Positions 46,554 through 57,285 of a stretch of 64,000 nucleotides of DNA are shown here, one piece after another. The notes under the pieces were generated by a model. The model saw only the letters and a list, made by a program, of their open reading frames with translations. It was not told the DNA's origin and ran no database searches. The stretch is from Terriglobus aquaticus (GTDB taxonomy: Bacteria > Acidobacteriota > Terriglobia > Terriglobales > Acidobacteriaceae): NCBI RefSeq assembly GCF_025685415.1, contig NZ_JAGSYB010000001.1, positions 2,046,001-2,110,000 on the forward strand, written 5' to 3'. A program made the translations under genes and the position numbers. How positions within the stretch are numbered: the first letter of the stretch is position 1; the number at the start of each line of letters is the position of its first letter.

Positions 46554-46582
46554 CAGGTCCTTCGCTGCGCCCGGATGACACC
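46554..46582. repeat. Dispersed intergenic repeat copy
   Basis: On the minus strand GTCATCCGGGCGCAGCG followed by AAGGACCTGCTC matches the form of a short repeat I know as common in acidobacterial intergenic regions. It lies between egtB and egtD. A shorter, degenerate look-alike is at 20361-20379 (GGTCCTTCGCCAGCATGAC on the plus strand). Confidence 0.5.
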
Positions 46583-46627
46583 TTTCGACCTTGCGGACGG
46601 CGCCGTTGCCCGGGGTGATCCAGCGGA

Positions 46628-48013
46628 TTAGAAAGCTCGGGCGAGGCGGATGCCGCTGAACTGCCAGCGGGTGGCGGGCGAAAAGAAGTTGCGATAAGTG
46701 GCGCGGGCGTGGGTTTGTGGCGTGACGCAGGAGGCGCCGCGGAGAATGACCTGGCTGGACATGAACTTGCCGTTGTATTCGCCGAGGGCGCCAGGCAGGG
46801 GTTTGTAGCCGGGGTAACCGATGTAGGGGGTGGCGGTCCACTGCCAGCAGGGGCCGAGGAGTTGCGAGAGGGATTCGGTCGTGGCGGGAGTGGGATGGAG
46901 GGTGTTGGATTCGAGGAGGTTGGGCGTGTCCTGCTGAGCGGGGAAGAACGAGGATGGTTCGCTGAGCTCAGGATGGCTCTGCCGCTGTAACTCGTTGGCT
47001 TGATGGACGGTGGCGTGCTCCCATTCGGCTTCGGTGGGGAGTCGACAACCACGCCAGCGGGCGAAGGCGTCGGCTTCGAAGAGGCTGACGTGACAGACGG
47101 GCGTGTCGAGCAGCTCCGCGAGGTTGCGCCAGCCGCCGAGGGTGAAGACGCGCCAGCCGTGCGGGTCGTCGTGCGACCGCTGCCAGTAGAGCGGGGCCTG
47201 CCAGGCTTCGTGCTCGACGGTGTCCCAGCCTTCGGAGAGCCAGAGTTCGGGGCGGCTGTAGCCGTTGTCGTTGAGGAAGGCGAGGTATTCGCCGCAGGTA
47301 GTGAGCCGGTTGGCGATGGCGTAGGGCTGCAGGTAGACCTGGTGCCGCGGCGTCTCGTTGTCGAAGCAGAAGTCGAGCGGGTCCGCGGAGTTGAGCGGGT
47401 AGCCGATGTCGACGAGACCGCCTTCGAGGTCAATCCACTGCTGCGCGGGCGCCTGCCCGTCGAAGGCATCGGGCGATTGCGCGCGGAAGGCGGGCTGCAG
47501 CGGGTTGGTGAAGAAGGCGTGCTTGATGTCGGTGAGCGCGAGTTCAAGGTGCTGCTGCTCGTGATTGAGGCCGAGCGTGATGCGACGGAGGACGCTGTCG
47601 AGGTCGGCGGCCGGGAGGTCGGGGTTAGCGAGCAGGCTGGCGATGGCGGCGTCGACGTGGGCGCGGTAGGCGAGGATTTGGTCGAGCGACGGGCGCGAGA
47701 AGGAGGCGCGCAGCTTCTTTTCGGGGATCTCTTCGCCCAGGGACTTGTAATAACTGTTGAACAGCCAGTGGAAGTCGGGGTGGAAGGGCCGGTAGGCGGG
47801 CGCGAACGGAGAGAGGACGAAGGTTTCAAAGAACCAACTGGTGTGCGCCTGGTGCCACTTGACCGGGCTCGCCTCCGGGCAGGACTGGACCATCTGGTCC
47901 TCTGCCGAGAGCGTGGCGCAGAGGCTGGAGGTGGCGGCACGGACGGTTCGGTAGTGCTGCGCGAGTTGCAGTGCGGCGGCGGAAAGGCTCGGTGCGGCAG
48001 GCGTGGTTGCCAT
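46628..48013 (-). CDS. egtB: EgtB, non-haem iron sulfoxide synthase (ergothioneine)
   Basis: Couples a thiol (cysteine or gamma-glutamylcysteine) to hercynine with O2 through an Fe(II) centre. 461 aa from ATG 48013. The N-terminal DinB-like domain supplies ligands in WHQAHTSWF (H57) and NHEQQHLEL (H151, H155). The C-terminal FGE-sulfatase domain shows FARWRGCRLPTEAEWEHA, CWQWTATPYIGYPG and a terminal GIRLARAF. No egtA, egtC or egtE is adjacent. Characterised acidobacterial EgtB enzymes can use cysteine directly, so a two-gene route plus a separate C-S lyase is plausible (established for related enzymes, inferred here). Confidence 0.95.
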   Translation of the reverse strand: MATTPAAPSLSAAALQLAQHYRTVRAATSSLCATLSAEDQMVQSCPEASPVKWHQAHTSWFFETFVLSPFAPAYRPFHPDFHWLFNSYYKSLGEEIPEKKLRASFSRPSLDQILAYRAHVDAAIASLLANPDLPAADLDSVLRRITLGLNHEQQHLELALTDIKHAFFTNPLQPAFRAQSPDAFDGQAPAQQWIDLEGGLVDIGYPLNSADPLDFCFDNETPRHQVYLQPYAIANRLTTCGEYLAFLNDNGYSRPELWLSEGWDTVEHEAWQAPLYWQRSHDDPHGWRVFTLGGWRNLAELLDTPVCHVSLFEADAFARWRGCRLPTEAEWEHATVHQANELQRQSHPELSEPSSFFPAQQDTPNLLESNTLHPTPATTESLSQLLGPCWQWTATPYIGYPGYKPLPGALGEYNGKFMSSQVILRGASCVTPQTHARATYRNFFSPATRWQFSGIRLARAF

Positions 48014-48273
48014 GGAAGGGTCTCTGGATAGAACGGGATGGGATGTGGCTTTGGATGCACCGGGAGGACGCCTGGACCTCTTTTTTGAGGCAGCAGACTC
48101 CGGCAGCAGAACTGGGACCAGCATGATGCAAGGGTAAGGGCGGTGTCGAGAGGCAGGCGCGTAGCCGTAAAGCGATGCGGAACATCTGACATCTTCCCAA
48201 GAAGAAGCTGTGGGATTAGACTGCAGGCACCGGAACCAGTGCAGCCCGATCGCCGGACCCGGACAAAGGCCGA

Positions 48274-49209
48274 GTGAGGTGCGTCTTCCCTAAGACGTTT
48301 GACCGGCAACTCGAATGGCGAACAACGCCGCCCGCCGCGGCAGAGCGGGCGCGCCCGGATGCGCCGGTGGCTGGAAGCGCGGCTTCCCTTTCACAACGGA
48401 TTCAACTGGCATGGAGAGGGGCGGCGGGAGCGCTTGCCAGCGTGCTGGCACCTGGAGAGTGCCAGGTGTGCGGTGGCGGCTTGCTGGACCTGTCCCGGGT
48501 AGCCGTGTGCGAGAGATGCCTGGAGAGCGTGCGACCGGAGACTCTGCCGTGCTGCCATCTGTGCGGCGAACGGTGTGCCGTGGAGGAGATTGCTGGGGCG
48601 GGGTTTGGTCGTGCAGCCGACTTGCGGTGTGAGGCCTGCAGCGCCGAGGCGCCGGGATTTGCGCGGGCGTTCGCGTTTGGGCCTTATAGCGGAAACCTGC
48701 GCGCGCTGATCCGGCTGCATAAGTTCGAGGGGACGCAGGAACTGGCGGTTCCACTGGGTGCCCGGCTGGCCACGGTGTTGCGGAGCGTTGCCGCGGAGAC
48801 TGAGGCTCCGGTACTGCATGTTGTTGCTGTGCCGCTGTTTGGATCGCGGCGGCGCTACAACCAGAGCGAACAGATGGCCGACGCGGCACTGCGGGAGCTA
48901 CGGCGGAGCGGCGAGGCGGGGCGGTTTCTTGCAGCGCACCGAGTCCTGCGGCGCGTGCGCGCGACGGAAAGCCAGAGCCATCTGACCCCGGCACAGCGGA
49001 AGAAGAATGTTCGCGGCGCGTTTGCCGTACGTGGCGACGTGATCGGATGGACCGCCGTGGTGGTGGACGACGTGTACACCACCGGTGCTACCGCAGCGGA
49101 GTGCACGCGGACGTTGCGGGAGGCGGGCGCCGCCAATGTTTACGTGGTGACGCTGGCTCGAACGCAGCCGGAACGAGTGGAGCGTTGGGGCGCGTTGGAC
49201 TTGGGTTAG
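48274..49209 (+). CDS. ComF-family phosphoribosyltransferase-like protein
   Basis: 311 aa, including an unusual N-terminal extension of about 55 residues. A zinc-ribbon region with CQVCGGG, CERC, CCHLCGERC and CEAC pairs is followed by a type I phosphoribosyltransferase fold carrying the PRPP motif VVVDDVYTTGATA. ComF proteins help single-stranded DNA enter the cytoplasm during natural transformation, and related GntX-type members have other roles. No com operon surrounds it. The start is uncertain: GTG 48274 is the first possible, with no clear Shine-Dalgarno, and the extension may be partly untranslated. Confidence 0.88.
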   Translation: MRCVFPKTFDRQLEWRTTPPAAAERARPDAPVAGSAASLSQRIQLAWRGAAGALASVLAPGECQVCGGGLLDLSRVAVCERCLESVRPETLPCCHLCGERCAVEEIAGAGFGRAADLRCEACSAEAPGFARAFAFGPYSGNLRALIRLHKFEGTQELAVPLGARLATVLRSVAAETEAPVLHVVAVPLFGSRRRYNQSEQMADAALRELRRSGEAGRFLAAHRVLRRVRATESQSHLTPAQRKKNVRGAFAVRGDVIGWTAVVVDDVYTTGATAAECTRTLREAGAANVYVVTLARTQPERVERWGALDLG

Positions 49210-49268
49210 CTGAGGGCTGAGCCACGCGGTGGCGGGCTACGAGTAGAGGACCGAGGAGGTAGGGGACG

Positions 49269-49901
49269 ATGATGTCGAGCAAAGTGCGCAAGCAGAAGTC
49301 GCTGGCAAAGTGCCACGCCCTGCACGCGGGAAGCGCACGGGATGAGCTGGGGCGGGAACGGCAGCGGGGAGCGACGCCGCTGCAGACGCCTGTGTTGGTA
49401 CTGAATGCGTCGTATGAGCCGATCAATATATGTGGAGCTCGGCGGGCGCTGGTGCTGGTGCTCAAAGGCATTGCCCGCACTGAAGAGGAACAGGGCTCGA
49501 CGTTGCATGCCGCGCGAGTGAAGATGGCGCTGCCGTCGGTGATCCGATTGCTGGAATACCGGCGGATTCCGCACCAGACGCGGGCTCTGTCGCGCAAGAA
49601 TATTCTGTTGCGCGACCGCAATACGTGCCAGTACTGTGGGGCGATACTAAGCGCCAGCGAGATGACGCTGGATCACGTGCTGCCGCGATCGAAGGGTGGG
49701 CTGTCCACCTGGGAGAACCTAGTGGCGTGCTGCCACGACTGCAACCGGCGCAAGGGAAACCAGTTGCTGCACGAGCTGACGGACATGCAGTTGCAGAGAG
49801 AGCCCCGTCCGTTCACGCTGCACACATCGCGGCACATCATGCGTATGCTGGGATCGGCGGATGCGAACTGGAGGAAATACCTGTATTTCGAGGCGGAGTA
49901 A
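49269..49901 (+). CDS. HNH endonuclease domain protein
   Basis: 210 aa. The HNH region reads LLRDRNTCQYCG...MTLDHVLPRSKGGLSTWENLVACCHDCNRRKGN, with two CxxC zinc pairs and the catalytic DH. The N-terminal half (VLVLNASYEPINICGARRALVLVLKG) is the standard leader of a widespread chromosomal HNH family whose members are not mobile homing nucleases. The role is probably nucleic-acid processing or repair, not established. ATG 49269 is preceded by GAGGTAGGGG. It follows comF by 59 bases and may be cotranscribed. Confidence 0.93.
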   Translation: MMSSKVRKQKSLAKCHALHAGSARDELGRERQRGATPLQTPVLVLNASYEPINICGARRALVLVLKGIARTEEEQGSTLHAARVKMALPSVIRLLEYRRIPHQTRALSRKNILLRDRNTCQYCGAILSASEMTLDHVLPRSKGGLSTWENLVACCHDCNRRKGNQLLHELTDMQLQREPRPFTLHTSRHIMRMLGSADANWRKYLYFEAE

Positions 49902-50161
49902 AGGGCTGCTGTGATGTCGATAAACGACGGTTCGACGTCATAAAGCGATACACAGATTGCTAGAGTTTGATTATTGACTTAGGAAGGTGGGTGACTGATA
50001 AGTTAGAGTAAGTGAGGCTGGCAAGCCTAATTACATCAGTAACTTCCATCACTGTACAAGTTTGCAACACTTATAACTTGCTCGACACAGTGCTGTCTCC
50101 AAACTAAGGTGGTTCTTGTCAGGCGGATAACACAACCGCCAAGCAAACAAGGAGACTACCC

Positions 50162-50341
50162 ATGAAGACCCTGCGCACCGTTGCTATCGCCCTCGCCCTC
50201 ACCGCCGCCGCCACTGTTGCTTCGCTTCCCTCAGTGAACGCTGGCGACACGACCGCCAAAGGCAAGGTAATGCAGGCTTCTGCTCCTGTTCCGACGTGCC
50301 CCCCGGGAGACCCGAACGCTTGCGGTATGTTCAGCCGCTAA
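50162..50341 (+). CDS. Small exported peptide with conserved-looking CPPGDPNACG tail
   Basis: 59 aa, preceded by AAGGAG 7 bases before ATG 50162. A signal peptide (1-27, MKTLRTVAIALALTAAA...) leads to a short mature part of about 30 residues ending PTCPPGDPNACGMFSR. The two cysteines, seven residues apart, could form a disulfide loop rich in Pro, Gly and Asp. The small size, own ribosome site and position 85 bases before a multi-helix membrane protein suggest a peptide signal or surface peptide with a dedicated partner. No bacteriocin or lasso motif that I know is present. The upstream gap 49902-50161 contains GTAAGT/TAACTT repeats but no gene. Confidence 0.75.
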   Translation: MKTLRTVAIALALTAAATVASLPSVNAGDTTAKGKVMQASAPVPTCPPGDPNACGMFSR

Positions 50342-50426
50342 GCTCCGCTCTTCCTCTCGAGATTTAGGTTAGAGTTTCCTTTCTGACACGGGCTTGAGTA
50401 TGCTCCTTCTAGGAGGAGCCTCGCCC

Positions 50427-51443
50427 GTGTTCAGTGTCCAGTGGAACTCGCCACTCGGGTCGCTCGATCTGCTCCTCGGCGTTATCACGTTTGCTCTTCT
50501 AATCCGTTCGCGATCCCTGAAATCCTACTGGCCGCTTCTGTACATTGTGCTGTGGCAGATCCTGCCATTCCTTACGTTTCAGTGGTTGCACGATTCGAAG
50601 CCCTTCCCTGCCGTCATCTGCTACGACATCTACTTCTATTGCTACTGGTCATCGTTCGCCTGCGCTGCAGCTTGTTCCGTGCTGCTAACGTACACGATCT
50701 TCCAGGAGGCGCTGAAGCCATTGAAAGGGCTGCAGAGTCTTGGCCAAGTGATGTATCGATGGGTCCTTGGAATCTCCTTCCTCGTGATCGTGAGCAGTGC
50801 TTTAGGATCGACGGCCAGCAGCGATCTGCCGATGATCCGCGTCGTGAGCGAGTTGATGCGGCTGAGCGGCCTGTTGGTGATGTGCCTCCTCATCTTCGTG
50901 GGTTTCACGATCAGACCGCTCGGGCTCAGCCTTCGAAGCCGGACGTTTGGGGTGAGTGTTGGAATGGCGGCAGCGATGGTCGCTTACATGCTGCTGACCG
51001 GCCCGCTGTTTGTGAAGCGGTACCTGTACGCTTCCGGTAATACGCTGATGACGGCGGCTGGCTTGATCTCCCAGTTGATTTGGATCTGGTACTTCGCCGT
51101 GCCGGAGCCGCAACGCAAGTTCCTGCTGCTGCCGACGACCTCACCGTTTCACCAGTGGAACCTGGTTTCGGAGCGGATGGGGTATGACCCGGGATATGTT
51201 GCGATTGGCGGGATTGCTCCTGACGCGCTGAGTGGATCGGAGCGCGAGGTGTTTGAGCGGATCGCCGCGCAGGACACCGGAAGATTGCCGCGACTGCAAG
51301 AAGTCGGCGGGGAGAGTCCGATCCCGGCGGGTTGGAGTTCCGCGACGGCCGAGGCGACCGAGCGGTTCAGCCGGGCCTGGGATTTCCGGTACGTCGAAGA
51401 AGAGGCGATCAAAAAGGAAAAGCGGGATCAGGCGCATTCCTAG
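50427..51443 (+). CDS. Seven-helix membrane protein, unknown
   Basis: 338 aa. Seven hydrophobic segments fill residues 9-225, then a soluble tail of about 110 residues ends in charged KKEKRDQ. I recognise no family. The 7TM-plus-tail plan resembles integral-membrane sensors. GTG 50427 is preferred because AGGAGGAG lies 9 bases upstream; the frame is open back to TTG 50394. It follows the CPPGDPNACG peptide gene by 85 bases with no terminator between, so receptor, exporter or processing partner are all possible (inference). Confidence 0.75.
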   Translation: MFSVQWNSPLGSLDLLLGVITFALLIRSRSLKSYWPLLYIVLWQILPFLTFQWLHDSKPFPAVICYDIYFYCYWSSFACAAACSVLLTYTIFQEALKPLKGLQSLGQVMYRWVLGISFLVIVSSALGSTASSDLPMIRVVSELMRLSGLLVMCLLIFVGFTIRPLGLSLRSRTFGVSVGMAAAMVAYMLLTGPLFVKRYLYASGNTLMTAAGLISQLIWIWYFAVPEPQRKFLLLPTTSPFHQWNLVSERMGYDPGYVAIGGIAPDALSGSEREVFERIAAQDTGRLPRLQEVGGESPIPAGWSSATAEATERFSRAWDFRYVEEEAIKKEKRDQAHS

Positions 51444-51835
51444 TTCGTTGTTGCTCGGAATCCGACTTCAGAGAAATGCCAAACAGTGCGAGAGAGATCG
51501 TGTGTCAGTGCAGGCCGACAAGCCTGCACTCAAAGCCGCATTGCACACGAGATCGTTTCCGCTTGACCTGAGGATTGCCAATTGGAACGCTCGTTTTGCA
51601 AGTCTCCTGAGCAAATGATCCTTTACTGAGGAAGCAGCAGTCCAATCTGCGTGCCGGCTCGCCGTAGCTGGTCGGTGAGGCGGAAACAACTAAGCTCAGG
51701 TTGGCCGAACTTACAATTCAAGCCACGCTAAGCATGGCTCAGTGGACCAAGCACCCAAGATAGAGACAAGAAGAACGGCCGCTCCGAAGAGCGGCCTTTC
51801 GAGCGTTACGAGTAAGTGGAAGTAAGTGCTTCGAC
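51444..51835. other. 392-base gap with hairpins, no gene
   Basis: It holds AGTGCAGGC / GCCTGCACT (51507-51530, 6-base loop), possibly ending the membrane-protein transcript, and the rpsA terminator. Direct GTAAGTGGAAGTAAGTG repeats (51812-51828) lie just after the rpsA stop. No open frame looks coding. Confidence 0.5.
51777..51796 (-). terminator. Terminator of rpsA
   Basis: An 8-bp stem GGCCGCTC / GAGCGGCC with a 4-base loop, 39 bases after the rpsA stop. It is followed on the minus strand by GTTCTTCTTGT. Confidence 0.75.
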
Positions 51836-53728
<1,893 letters not shown>

Positions 53729-53919
53729 GGTTTCCAGATCGGTGCTCAGGGGTTTGCTCTCAGGTAAAAGTGTTGGATCGTAGTCGGGATGGGGAGAGAG
53801 ACGGCAGGAATCCCACGAAAGTTGCAGGCGACGCAACGGCGTGACCTTCCGGCCACGGTTGCTTCGTATGCGAGATGTGAGGTGTCGCTGGCGGTCTCGT
53901 CGCGCCCAAGCTCAAACTT

Positions 53920-53949
53920 AGTATAGCGCTGTGAAAAACTTGGGGTCAA
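53920..53949 (-). promoter_or_regulatory. Sigma-70 promoter of rpsA
   Basis: On the minus strand TTGACC (53949-53944) and TATACT (53925-53920) are separated by 18 bases, a good consensus match. This predicts a leader of roughly 190 bases for rpsA, in which autoregulation by S1 would be possible. The 344-base gap 53729-54072 has no gene. Confidence 0.75.
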
Positions 53950-54072
53950 TGCGAGGGGGGTGCGAGGAAAGCGGTTGCTGGCGACACCTTGTGCCAACCT
54001 GCGGATCTGGGCTGGCGGGGGTCGGGGCAGGACGGCTGCGCCAGGCGCCGGGCTGCCGCATACTGAAGGCAC

Positions 54073-54648
54073 ATGGATCAACTTTGGACTCCCTGGCGGT
54101 ACGCCTACACAACGGGACAGGGCACCTCGGCGCGGAAGGGCGTACCGGCGGAGCTGACGGATTTTCCGGATGACCACGGGTCGGTGTTTCTGAACCTGAT
54201 CGGGGCCGTGCAGTGGGCAGAACGGAGCGGCAGGATGAGTCGGGTCGCGGCCGAGCGCGCCGGAAATGTGCTGCTGCAGGCCGAGTGGAACTTTGTCTGC
54301 CTGAATGCATTTCCCTACACCAGCGGACACCTGATGGTGGTGCCGTACGAGCGGGTGGCGTCACTGGCTGCGTTGCCGGCGGAAGCAGCAGCCGAAATGA
54401 TGAGCCTGGCGCGGCGGATGGAGACCGCTCTGCGGTCGGTCTACCGGCCGGATGGAATCAACCTGGGGATGAACCTGGGAGAGGCGGCCGGAGCGGGCGT
54501 GGCGGATCACCTGCACCTACATATGTTGCCGCGGTGGGTTGGGGATACGAACTTCATGACGGTGGTCGGCGAAACGCGTGTGCTTCCGGAGGTGTTGGCC
54601 GATACCTGGGCCAGGCTGCGGAAGGCGCTGGGAGAAGCTGTGGAGTAG
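54073..54648 (+). CDS. HIT-family nucleotide hydrolase/phosphorylase-like protein
   Basis: 191 aa. The histidine triad is HLHLHMLPR near residue 141, preceded by LGEAAGAGVADH. The N-terminal part contains WNFVCLNAFPYTSGHLMVVPY, as in Fhit/Ap4A-type branches. Such enzymes cleave dinucleoside polyphosphates or nucleotide-amidates. CATACT ends 8 bases before ATG 54073, a poor leaderless context. It stands alone, divergent from rpsA. Confidence 0.92.
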   Translation: MDQLWTPWRYAYTTGQGTSARKGVPAELTDFPDDHGSVFLNLIGAVQWAERSGRMSRVAAERAGNVLLQAEWNFVCLNAFPYTSGHLMVVPYERVASLAALPAEAAAEMMSLARRMETALRSVYRPDGINLGMNLGEAAGAGVADHLHLHMLPRWVGDTNFMTVVGETRVLPEVLADTWARLRKALGEAVE

Positions 54649-54775
54649 CGACAAGACGGATCGCTGGAGTGCCCGAGGTTCGCCCGGGTTGCTTGTGTGA
54701 TGAACAGTTTGTTGACTGGCGTACAACTTTGGTACTCCGGTGAGCATCTTTCTTGGTAACAAGAGAGGGCATCCC

Positions 54776-55048
54776 ATGACCTGGAAGCCGCTTTCCCCGT
54801 CCAATCGACTCCTTCCGTTCCGGAACGCCTGTGGCAGTTCAAACCGGACCAACCTGTTAGACAGACTGCAAAACTTCAATCAACTGCAAAGCCGGCCCAA
54901 GGTGGCAGAGGTGCCTCCTACCGCAACGGGCTCGGTCGAAGAGCAGGATGCAGTACTGAGCGGGATGACTCGCTCGCTGCACCGCCGTCTAAGCGCGCTG
55001 AACCTGCCGACAATGAACTCCGTGACTGGACAACGCCGCGTCGCTTGA
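54776..55048 (+). CDS. Small hypothetical protein
   Basis: 90 aa, soluble, with Ser/Arg/Asn-rich composition and no known motif. AGAGGG lies 6 bases before ATG 54776. An in-frame GTG at 54740 is the alternative start. Support for a real transcript comes from the perfect intrinsic terminator 48 bases after the stop. I cannot suggest a function. Confidence 0.45.
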   Translation: MTWKPLSPSNRLLPFRNACGSSNRTNLLDRLQNFNQLQSRPKVAEVPPTATGSVEEQDAVLSGMTRSLHRRLSALNLPTMNSVTGQRRVA

Positions 55049-55096
55049 TTGCCATCCGTATGTAGGGATTGATCTCTGTTCCTCCCCCAGACCACG

Positions 55097-55124
55097 AAAG
55101 CCGCTCCCATCGGGAGCGGCTTTT
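55097..55124. terminator. Intrinsic terminator
   Basis: AAAGCCGCTCCC / GGGAGCGGCTTT with a 3-base loop, followed by T. It lies between the small hypothetical gene and the 3' end of the DUF4097 gene and works in both directions. Confidence 0.88.
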
Positions 55125-55147
55125 GCATTTGGGGTTGAGTTTGACCG

Positions 55148-57283
55148 TTATTGCGGTGGTGTCTGCGGAGCGGGTGTGGACTGCCGACGTGCTCGTTCGG
55201 CCTCCTGCCGCGCCCTCGCTCCTTCCCGCTGCGCCTCCTCCCTGGCGCGTTCGGCCTCACGCTGTGCCTGCTGGCGCTCCTGCTCGGCCTCCTTGCGGGC
55301 CTGTGCTGCGTCGCGAAGGGCCTCCTGGCGTGTGCGGTCGGCTTCGGCGCGAGCCTGTTCGGCCTGACGCTGGCCCTCCGCGCGGGCCTGCGCGGCTTCC
55401 TTCAGAGCGTCAGCACGAGCCTGTGCGGCTTCCTTCAGGGCTTCGTCCTTTGCGCGGCTAGCTTCCTTTTGCGCGTCGGCGATCTCCTTCTGCGCGTCCT
55501 TCAGGCTCTGGCGAGCGTCGGGCGGCAGATTTGCGAGGGCAGACATGGGCGGAACCGGCGGCACTGGCGAGACCGGCGCCATGGGCGCCATCGGAACCTG
55601 GCCGTTGCGCTCCAGCGCGATGTTGCCGTGCGTCGTCATGAGGTGAATTGCCGGTCCACCCGAGCCGACCGCGGCGGAAAGAGTGCCACGGCGCGAAGAG
55701 TTCGCAGAGGTGTTTGTCGTCGTCCCGCTGTTGGGGAAGTTGTTCTCCACGGTGCCGTCGCTGGTCTCGGCGGCAAGGGTGAAGTGGGCGGAAGCGGGTA
55801 GCGACAGGGTGACGTCGCCATCGCGATTGTCCACGTTGATGGCACCGACCGGGGCAACGGCCGTGATGTCGACGCTGCCGCTGCTGTTGGTCACCTGCAG
55901 GTCGCCGGTGACTCGATCCAACGTGATGTTGCGGCTGCGAGTGTGAACGGCGAGAGGGCCGCTGGCTCCGCGGGCGGTGAACTCATCGTCGGAGTCGAAG
56001 GAGACCTCGCCGTCGACGCGTTGCGCGGCGAAGTTGATGCGGCCGGCGTTGTAGGTGACGGGGCCGGAGACGTGCTGCAGGTGACCGCTCCCGAAGAACT
56101 GCCCATTGACGTTGACGGTGCCGTTGATGTCGTTGAGGTTGACCTCGTCGCCGCTGCCGGAGAGTTGAATGGCGCCCTGAACGCTATGGATCTGCACGGA
56201 GCCATGGCGAGCGTTGCAGCGGACCTGCACGTCGCCTGTGATTGCCGCCACGTCGACATCGCCGCGGTTGGCGTTGATGGCGACCGGAGCGTGGAAGCTG
56301 TGTACGGCGGCGTCGCCGTGGTTGGAGTTGAGAACGATGTGGACGCCGCGCGGCACAGTCAGGCTGAGTGCGGCGGAGCTGTGGTCGGAACTGGCGATGC
56401 GAAGGACCAGCTCCGAGTCAGTGCCGGTGAACTGGGGCGTGAGATCGGACAGCATGCTGGCCGCCCGGTCGTCGGTGTTGGCGAAAACTTCCTTGTGCTC
56501 AGACAGGTGAATCAGGCCGTCATCGCTGGTGCCGTCGACGGTGACGTCGCCGTGGTCGTTGTGGATCTCAAGCGTGCCGTTGGCGGCGATGCTGTGGGTG
56601 ACGGCCGCGGCGTCTTCTTCATGCTTGGAGCCGAAGATCTGGTTCAGGGTTTCGCCCGTGAAGCCCAGGGTCCAGTTGTCGCCGACGCGGTGCAAGCCGC
56701 CCTGGGCAGCGAGGCCGAAGAGCGAGATCAGGATCAGCAGCCATACCGTGCTGCCACCGACGGCGAAGCGCATGGGAACCCCGCGATTCCTGGTCGTCGC
56801 GCGGGCGATGCCCCACTCCACCAGCCGGAGAACGCCGGCAGCGATGAGGACCAGAGGCCACCAGCGCGCAAACCAGCTCAGCAGGAGAGACAAGGCGATG
56901 TGCCCGCTGTAGACCATGAGTGCGACGACAGCGATGCCGATGAGCAGCAGCGGCCCGATGATCGACTGGGCACGGTTGCTGCGGCGGTAGGCGCGAAGCT
57001 GGGCGCGCTGTGCCTCAGTAGCCAAGCGGGCCTGCTGCTTGGCGGCGCGGACCTGCTGGCGGGACGCTTCGCGCTGGTACTGCGTCCACGCCTTGGCCTG
57101 TTCGCGCTGGGCGCGGGCCTGGTCTTTCTGTGCCTGCGCCCAGGCACGCTCCTGCTCGCGGCGGACGCGGGGATCCGTCGAGAAGGGCTGGGTGTAGGGC
57201 TGGTTACGCGGGTCGCCGGGCGGGAAGGGACCGGTGGGACCGCCGGGGTTCGAGGGCGGTGGAGTGTTGGGAGGGGTCGACAT
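55148..57283 (-). CDS. DUF4097 beta-strand-repeat membrane protein with coiled-coil ends
   Basis: 711 aa, last gene of the sigma operon. A Pro-rich start and an Arg/Gln/Ala-rich helix (about 38-100) precede three membrane segments (about 107-127, 130-155, 176-192; IIGPLLLIGIAVVALMVY). A DUF4097 right-handed beta region (200-530) follows, with repeated GDVTVDG, GDVDVAAITGDV and GSVDITAV units. The C-terminal 150 residues are a long charged helix of A/Q/E/R repeats (EALKEAAQARAD..). The membrane part resembles LiaF/LiaI-like stress proteins. The usual DUF4097 protein lacks such a long charged tail. It starts 2 bases after the TM2 gene and so is coupled to it. It probably senses or reinforces the envelope under stress (inference). 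Confidence 0.88.
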   Translation of the reverse strand: MSTPPNTPPPSNPGGPTGPFPPGDPRNQPYTQPFSTDPRVRREQERAWAQAQKDQARAQREQAKAWTQYQREASRQQVRAAKQQARLATEAQRAQLRAYRRSNRAQSIIGPLLLIGIAVVALMVYSGHIALSLLLSWFARWWPLVLIAAGVLRLVEWGIARATTRNRGVPMRFAVGGSTVWLLILISLFGLAAQGGLHRVGDNWTLGFTGETLNQIFGSKHEEDAAAVTHSIAANGTLEIHNDHGDVTVDGTSDDGLIHLSEHKEVFANTDDRAASMLSDLTPQFTGTDSELVLRIASSDHSSAALSLTVPRGVHIVLNSNHGDAAVHSFHAPVAINANRGDVDVAAITGDVQVRCNARHGSVQIHSVQGAIQLSGSGDEVNLNDINGTVNVNGQFFGSGHLQHVSGPVTYNAGRINFAAQRVDGEVSFDSDDEFTARGASGPLAVHTRSRNITLDRVTGDLQVTNSSGSVDITAVAPVGAINVDNRDGDVTLSLPASAHFTLAAETSDGTVENNFPNSGTTTNTSANSSRRGTLSAAVGSGGPAIHLMTTHGNIALERNGQVPMAPMAPVSPVPPVPPMSALANLPPDARQSLKDAQKEIADAQKEASRAKDEALKEAAQARADALKEAAQARAEGQRQAEQARAEADRTRQEALRDAAQARKEAEQERQQAQREAERAREEAQREGARARQEAERARRQSTPAPQTPPQ

Positions 57284-57285
57284 GG

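Noticed and set aside
46492-48309. 605-codon minus-strand frame overlapping egtB
   Set aside because: Low-complexity Ser/Pro/Arg translation in the wrong frame of egtB, which has full motifs.
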